From MB1-2 sp046566065 (GTDB lineage Bacteria; Actinomycetota; CADDZG01; WHSQ01), in contig JBKHXK010000004.1 in NCBI GenBank assembly GCA_046566065.1, positions 26,616 through 90,615 of the forward strand: DNA of 64,000 nt, written 5' to 3'. The position numbers and the translations under genes were made by a program. The notes beneath the pieces are model-generated. The model had not been told where the DNA came from and did not search any database. It was given only the letters and a program-made list of their open reading frames with translations. This document shows, in pieces, positions 59,889-64,000 of the stretch (the first letter of the stretch is position 1; every line of letters starts with the position of its first letter).

Positions 59889-60446
59889 CTACTCGGCGCG
59901 GATCACGACCTTGCGATTCGGGTCGACGCCCTCGCTGAAGGAGACGACACCTTCGATGTCGGAGACGGCATCGTGGACGATCTTCCGGTCCCAGCTGGAC
60001 ATCGGCTCGAGCTCGATCTCGGTGCCCCGAGACTTGGCTCGCTCGGCTATCGAGCGGGCATAGTCGGCCAACGAATCCCGGCGGCGGGCCCGGTATCCCT
60101 CGACGTCGACCATCAAGCGGACCCTCGTCCGAAGGCGGCGTTGCACTGCTGTGCGGGCGAGCTCCTGCAGGGCGTCGAGCGTCTGGCCCCGGCGACCGAT
60201 CAGCACTCCGAGGTCCTCGCCCGTGACGTCCAGAGAGGCGCTGTCGCCCTCGATCGTGTGGCTGACCTCGGCCTCCAATCCCATGGCTTTGAGCAGGCCG
60301 GCGACGAACTCGGTGGCGGTCTCGGCCACGTCTTCGGGGCGAGCCGGCTCGGAGCTGATCTCGGTCTCGGACGCGAACGGCGGGCTCGGGTCCGGATCCA
60401 GGGGCTCGGTCTGAGGTTCGACGTTGCTCTCGGGTTCTTCGCTCAC
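59889..60446 (-). CDS. jag: RNA-binding protein Jag/KhpB
   Basis: 185 residues. Acidic N-terminus, KH domain with GVLIGRRGQTLDALQ, and R3H domain (RRRDSLADYARSIAERAKSRG, LEPMSSWDRKIVHDAV). Acts with KhpA in RNA binding and cell-division control. GTG at 60446 overlaps the yidC stop (GTGA). The 29 bases between it and rsmG contain the parS-like site's flank. Confidence 0.93.
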   Translation of the reverse strand: MSEEPESNVEPQTEPLDPDPSPPFASETEISSEPARPEDVAETATEFVAGLLKAMGLEAEVSHTIEGDSASLDVTGEDLGVLIGRRGQTLDALQELARTAVQRRLRTRVRLMVDVEGYRARRRDSLADYARSIAERAKSRGTEIELEPMSSWDRKIVHDAVSDIEGVVSFSEGVDPNRKVVIRAE

Positions 60447-61390
60447 TTCTTCTTCTTTCTGTTCTTGGACGGGCTGGTGGCCTTGTTGGGGGTTTCCGCC
60501 CGAGGCTCCCCGGTGCTCGGCTTCGTCGGGGCCCCCTTCGGGGGCTTGCCGGACGACGGCTTGCTGGCAGCCTTACCCGCGGACTTCGGATCCTTACCCC
60601 CATTTCCCGACGAGACCGGGATCGGCGGGGCCGCTCGGAGCATCAGGTACTGCTGGCCGATGCTCCACACGTTGGTCGTCAGCCAGTACAGCGTCAGGCC
60701 GGCCGCGAACGTGAACGAGAAGAACATGAGCATGAGCGGCATGAACTTCATCATCATCTGCATCTGCTGGGCCTGCGCGTCTTGGGCAGGGCCCCTCTGA
60801 CTCTGCATCTGCTTCTGTTGGTAGTAGGTCGTGAAACCCATGAGCAGGATCAGGACGAGATAGGGCAGGAACGCAACGACGTCCGGCCAGACATCTTTGG
60901 GAAGGACGTCGAGATCGAAGACCCCGAGGAAGCTGTTCACGGTGTCGGGCGAGGTATCGAGGCCGCGGGCGAGCTCGGAGTCTTGGACCTGGGCCATCAC
61001 CCCCGACGCCTCGGTGCGGACCCAGTCGTTGCCCTCCAGGCGGTAGCCCATGTAATCCAGCGGCGAGTTGATCAGCCGGTACAGAGCGATGAAGACCGGG
61101 AACTGCATGAGCAGAGGTAGGCACCCGCCGAAGGGGTTGACGCCGTGCTCCTTGTAGAGCGCCATCATCTCTTCGTTCAGCTTCTGGCGGTCACCCTTGT
61201 ACTTGGCCTGCAGCTTCTTCACCTCGGGCTGGATGCGCTGCATCTCCCTCATCGATCTAGTCTGCTTGATAGACAGCGGCAGCAGCAGGATCCGGACCGC
61301 GATCGTGAGCAGGATGATGGCGAGACCGTAGTTCTGGACCACCGCGTAGAAGCCCGCGAGGGCGGCTGCGAAGACCTCGAAGAACCCCAT
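60443..61390 (-). CDS. yidC: Membrane protein insertase YidC
   Basis: 315 residues. YidC/Oxa1 core of five spans: NYGLAIILLTIAVRILLLPLSIKQTRSM with the conserved Arg in the groove, KHGVNPFGGCLPLLMQFPVFIALYRL, PYLVLILLMGFTTYYQQKQM, FMPLMLMFFSFTFAAGLTLYW and TTNVWSIGQQYL. A basic tail follows (NRKKKK) that can contact the ribosome. ATG at 61390 shares a base with the yidD stop (TGATG). No lipoprotein signal is seen. Confidence 0.95.
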   Translation of the reverse strand: MGFFEVFAAALAGFYAVVQNYGLAIILLTIAVRILLLPLSIKQTRSMREMQRIQPEVKKLQAKYKGDRQKLNEEMMALYKEHGVNPFGGCLPLLMQFPVFIALYRLINSPLDYMGYRLEGNDWVRTEASGVMAQVQDSELARGLDTSPDTVNSFLGVFDLDVLPKDVWPDVVAFLPYLVLILLMGFTTYYQQKQMQSQRGPAQDAQAQQMQMMMKFMPLMLMFFSFTFAAGLTLYWLTTNVWSIGQQYLMLRAAPPIPVSSGNGGKDPKSAGKAASKPSSGKPPKGAPTKPSTGEPRAETPNKATSPSKNRKKKK

Positions 61391-61617
61391 CAGGCCGTTC
61401 CCCTCGGAGGCACGTGATCGACCCCCCCGGCCGACCACGGGTGACAGCGGCCGATCCTGCGCAGGGCCAACAGACCCCCGCGCAGGGCACCGTGGGCCGA
61501 GATCGCCTCGAGCGCGAACTCGGAACACGACGGATGGAACCGGCAGCTGCGCGGCAGCAACGGCGAGATCAGACGGCGATACAGGGCGATCAGCCCCATC
61601 AGACCCTTGGCGATCAT
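61390..61617 (-). CDS. yidD: Membrane-insertion efficiency factor YidD
   Basis: 75 residues. LIALYRRLISPLLPRSCRFHPSCSEFALEAI is the YidD signature with its Cys residues. It assists YidC insertion at the membrane. ATG at 61617 overlaps the rnpA stop (ATGA). Confidence 0.95.
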   Translation of the reverse strand: MIAKGLMGLIALYRRLISPLLPRSCRFHPSCSEFALEAISAHGALRGGLLALRRIGRCHPWSAGGVDHVPPRGTA

Positions 61618-61931
61618 CTCTTCACCCCGGCGAAGGTTTCTGCCAGTTCCTGGAAGTCCAGAGTGGTCGCGGCCCTGTTGGCCCTCACGACCACGTCGAT
61701 GCCGGGCGGCAGCTCAGCTGCCTGGAACGACGCCCTCAGGCGCCGCTTGATCCGATTGCGCGTCACGGCGCCGCCCACTCGGGCGGGAACGGCAAGGCCC
61801 AGGCGCGCCGGCCCGTCGGGGTCCGGGCCGGGGGCCACGGATAGCGTCCCGCAGGGAGTCCTGGCCTTCCGACCGTCACGGAGCACCCTCTCGAAGTCGC
61901 GTTTGGAAGACAGAGAGGGAGGTCGCTTCAT
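61614..61931 (-). CDS. rnpA: Ribonuclease P protein component RnpA
   Basis: 105 residues. Protein subunit of RNase P for tRNA 5' maturation. LSSKRDFERVLRDGRKA, RLGLAVPARVGGAVTRNRIKRRLRASF (the RNR motif) and DVVVRANRAAT are typical. ATG at 61931, 11 bases after rpmH. Confidence 0.94.
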   Translation of the reverse strand: MKRPPSLSSKRDFERVLRDGRKARTPCGTLSVAPGPDPDGPARLGLAVPARVGGAVTRNRIKRRLRASFQAAELPPGIDVVVRANRAATTLDFQELAETFAGVKR

Positions 61932-61942
61932 GTCGTGGTGGG

Positions 61943-62080
61943 CTAAGCAGAGAGCCGAGCGCGGCCCTTGGTGCGCCGAGCCTTGAGGATCGCCCGGCCC
62001 GCGCGGGTCTTCATACGAGCGCGGAAGCCGTGCTTCCGCTTACGGCGACGGTTGTTGGGCTGATACGTCCTCTTGGTCAC
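61943..62080 (-). CDS. rpmH: Ribosomal protein bL34
   Basis: 45 residues: MTKRTYQPNNRRRKRKHGFR, then ARMKTRAGRAILKARRTKGR and end ARLSA. The full L34 signature is present, including the KRTYQPN start and the HGFRARM turn. GTG start at 62080. First gene of the rpmH-rnpA-yidD-yidC-jag-rsmG-parA-parB run. Confidence 0.97.
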   Translation of the reverse strand: MTKRTYQPNNRRRKRKHGFRARMKTRAGRAILKARRTKGRARLSA

Positions 62081-62163
62081 TGGGTCTCATCCGATCCTTC
62101 ACGCCCGCTCGATGCCGCAGAATCGAAATCGCGAAATCCTCGGGGCTCTTCGACGTCCGCAGG

Positions 62164-62169
62164 AGTATA
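62164..62169 (-). promoter_or_regulatory. -10 element of the rpmH operon
   Basis: TATACT on the minus strand, 84 bases before the rpmH GTG. A weak ACTTGG lies 16 bases upstream as possible -35. Confidence 0.45.
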
Positions 62170-62356
62170 GCGGAGCCACGAATCTCCAAGTAGGGCCGAG
62201 GTTCGCGCGCAACTTTTCCCCCTTCGGAGAATCCCCTTGACGGGACGGGAGGTGGTTTGTCTACGATGCCAACCGGTCCAAAAGCCCTGCTTGGGTCGGG
62301 GCCGGACTGCGGCACTTCCCCTGCTGCACGACACGAGTAGTGCTTGTTGCGACGGG

Positions 62357-62376
62357 TTCTCCACATGTGTGGATAA
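62357..62376. promoter_or_regulatory. Inverted pair of DnaA boxes
   Basis: TTCTCCACA (62357-62365, one mismatch to TTATCCACA) and TGTGGATAA (62368-62376, perfect complement of TTATCCACA) face each other two bases apart. Confidence 0.75.
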
Positions 62377-62486
62377 AGCTGTTGACCGGCGCGAAATGCC
62401 TGCTCAGACCCGCTTTCCAGCCCTTCTTCGCGCTATCTCGCGGAGACGACCCTGCTCTACGGCTGGGACTTAGATGACTTTCGGGG

Positions 62487-62495
62487 TGTGGATAC
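62487..62495 (+). promoter_or_regulatory. DnaA box over the dnaA start
   Basis: TGTGGATAC, one mismatch to TGTGGATAA, covers the GTG start codon of dnaA. Binding here could let DnaA repress itself. Confidence 0.5.
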
Positions 62496-63975
62496 ATCTG
62501 TTGGTAAGGGGGAGGCTTTGGAGACTTCGAACGACGTCATCCTGGTTGATCGCGCCCGAGAGCCCGATCTCCGGTCTGCTGTAGAAGGCCCCGGAGGCGA
62601 CGGCGCTGCAGCCACAGGAGCCGACGAGCTCTGGCGCATCGCCGAACAGACCTTGAAGCAGGAGCTGCGCGGCAACTACCCGGCGTGGTTCGGTCGCAGC
62701 CAGGCCGTTGCTCTTGACGGAGACAGCTTCGTCTTGGCGGTTCCCAGCCTGTTCGTCAAGGAGTGGATCGAGGACCGATATTCGGCCCAGCTGAGAGACG
62801 CCGCGTCGAGCGCCGCCCGAAGGGACCTGTCGATCGCGCTCGTGGTCGACGAGGCCTTGGCCCAAGAGCCGGAACAGGCAACCAGCTCCGTCGACGAGAT
62901 GACCGCCCCTGGAGCCGACCCGCTCCCCGACGTTGACGACTCGGTCCCCTTCCACCCGAAGTACACCTTCGACTCTTTCGTGATCGGCTCGTCCAACCGG
63001 TTCGCGCACGCGGCCGCTCTGGCCGTCGCCGAGGCGCCGGCAGAGGCCTACAACCCGTTGTTCATCTATGGAGCGGCCGGTCTCGGCAAGACCCACCTCT
63101 TGCACGCGATCGGGCGGTACGTCCGCGAGTGGCACCGCGGCTCGGTCGTCCGCTACGTCTCGACCGAGCAGTTCATGAACGACTTCATCGTCGCCCTTCA
63201 ACGCCGGACGATCGCCAGCTTCCATCAGCATTACCGCGCCGCCGACCTTCTCCTCATCGATGACATCCAGTTCCTCGAGGGCAAAGAGCGCACCCAAGAG
63301 GAGTTCTTCCACACCTTCAACGCCCTGCACCCGAAGAGCCAGATCGTCATCACGTCCGATCGGCCTCCGAAGAAGATTCCCACCCTGGAAGAACGTCTGC
63401 GCACGCGGTTCGAGTGGGGCCTGATCACGGACATCCAGCCTCCGGACCTGGAGACCCGGCTCGCCATCCTCCGCAAGAAGACCGAGACCGAACGTCTCTC
63501 CGTTCCACCCGAGGTCATGTCCTACATCGCGAGCCGGATCCAGACCAACATCCGCGAGCTCGAAGGCGCCTTGATCCGGGTCGCCGCTTACGCCTCTCTA
63601 ACTCGATCCAACATCACCCTCGAGGCGGCGCAGGGCGTGTTGCAATCGCTTCTCCCCAACAGCAACGAGGCCCGGGTCACCTCCGACCTGATCATCTCCG
63701 TCGCCGCCGAGTACTTCGACGTGACGCCCGAGGAGATCTGCTCCCCGAGCCGGTCTCGGCCTCTCGTGAACGCCCGACAGATGGCGATGTACCTCTGCAG
63801 AGAGCTCACCGATCTCTCCTTGCCAAAGATCGGTGAGCGTTTCGGCGGCCGCGATCACTCCACCGTGGTGTTCGCCGTCAACAAGGTTCGGCAGCACATG
63901 CAGGAGCGAGAGACCTGGTTCGAACAGGTACGCGAGCTGACAACGCGCATCCGCCAACAGGCTGCGCGCGCCTGA
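62488..63975 (+). CDS. dnaA: Chromosomal replication initiator DnaA
   Basis: 495 residues with GTG at 62488 (a TTG at 62518 is possible but its GGGGAGG site is too close). Domain I near residues 45-120 (WFGRSQAVALDGDSFVLAVPS), a variable acidic linker, then AAA+ domain: FDSFVIGSSNRFAHAAALAV, Walker A GAAGLGKTH at 195-203, Walker B LLLIDDIQF, sensor/arginine box RLRTRFEWG. Domain IV ends with the signature GGRDHSTVVFAVNKV, which reads DnaA boxes. The last 25 bases of the window are the start of the next intergenic region. Confidence 0.97.
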   Translation: MDTSVGKGEALETSNDVILVDRAREPDLRSAVEGPGGDGAAATGADELWRIAEQTLKQELRGNYPAWFGRSQAVALDGDSFVLAVPSLFVKEWIEDRYSAQLRDAASSAARRDLSIALVVDEALAQEPEQATSSVDEMTAPGADPLPDVDDSVPFHPKYTFDSFVIGSSNRFAHAAALAVAEAPAEAYNPLFIYGAAGLGKTHLLHAIGRYVREWHRGSVVRYVSTEQFMNDFIVALQRRTIASFHQHYRAADLLLIDDIQFLEGKERTQEEFFHTFNALHPKSQIVITSDRPPKKIPTLEERLRTRFEWGLITDIQPPDLETRLAILRKKTETERLSVPPEVMSYIASRIQTNIRELEGALIRVAAYASLTRSNITLEAAQGVLQSLLPNSNEARVTSDLIISVAAEYFDVTPEEICSPSRSRPLVNARQMAMYLCRELTDLSLPKIGERFGGRDHSTVVFAVNKVRQHMQERETWFEQVRELTTRIRQQAARA

Positions 63976-64000
63976 TGCGCGTAACCCTGTCTGACCCGGG

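Larger units (their letters stand above)
62081..62487. other. Intergenic region with DnaA boxes (part of oriC)
   Basis: The 407-base space between divergent rpmH and dnaA, the classical actinobacterial place for origin sequences. It holds a perfect DnaA box, a near-perfect inverted neighbour, and a box at the dnaA start. Only a few boxes are seen and there is no clear AT-rich unwinding stretch, so the main origin may extend into the dnaA-dnaN space outside the window. On the minus strand a TATACT hexamer (62169-62164) is a fair rpmH promoter with a leader of about 80 bases. Confidence 0.6.

Overview
This window is about 64 kb of a high-GC actinobacterial chromosome that ends at dnaA. Evidence for an actinobacterium: a mycothiol S-conjugate amidase (Mca), an inositol-1-phosphate synthase (mycothiol precursor), class II DAHP synthase, a DUF5318 protein, a DUF6049 protein and a gene order around the origin that matches mycobacteria as I remember it. 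It is not a Mycobacterium: many gene neighbours differ, and the purine genes are clustered here. GTG and TTG starts and 1- or 4-base stop/start overlaps (ATGA, GTGA, TTGA, TGATG) are very common.

Layout. 1-10.7 kb (minus strand): two purine operons. Dodecin-purA-purD-purE comes first, then tetR-purB-purC-(YIP1-like membrane protein)-purS-purQ-purL-purF; purF runs off the window. 10.8-22.8 kb: single genes and short pairs, including a thioredoxin-fold DUF255 protein, ArfB, a GT4 glycosyltransferase, Mca, IlvA, AroG(II), LemA, HtpX-like protease and a hydrolase. A short gene at 20296-20532 encodes a SelW-like Rdx protein with an in-frame TGA (selenocysteine) in a CxxU motif, followed by a bacterial-type SECIS hairpin. 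22.8-28 kb: EtfD/FadF-like membrane Fe-S oxidoreductase, Dcd, thioesterase, tRNA-Gly(CCC), diguanylate cyclase, methyltransferase. 28-33.2 kb (minus): rpsF-ssb-rpsR-rplI and dnaB, then nth. DnaB carries one complete intein and the beginning of a second one, which runs into a 10-N assembly gap. A LexA-type box precedes dnaB. 33.3-41.5 kb: GT87-type mannosyltransferase, ponA, two membrane proteins and DUF5318 (minus), divergent from padR-ino1 with a perfect palindromic operator between them. This block matches the mycobacterial ino1-padR-DUF5318-ponA1-rpsF-ssb-rpsR-rplI-dnaB order. 41.5-47.4 kb: MFS transporter, hypothetical, methyltransferase, CCA-adding enzyme, PilT, KGG stress protein. 47.4-64 kb: DUF6049, murJ, small membrane protein, PknB-like kinase with a discoidin-like ectodomain, ECF sigma, anti-sigma, trxB, M23 peptidase, CwlM-like amidase (plus), then parB, parA, rsmG, jag/khpB, yidC, yidD, rnpA, rpmH (minus), the oriC-type intergenic region, and dnaA (plus).

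Promoters. Many single genes have a TANNNT -10 hexamer ending 6-8 bases before the start codon, which predicts leaderless mRNAs. At two divergent pairs the two -10 hexamers overlap on opposite strands. Functional themes are purine synthesis, cell-wall synthesis and its control near the origin (PonA, MurJ, kinase, sigma/anti-sigma, M23, CwlM), replication and segregation (DnaA, DnaB, SSB, ParAB), and thiol/redox chemistry (mycothiol, TrxB, SelW). No CRISPR array, insertion sequence or prophage was seen; the inteins are the only mobile elements.
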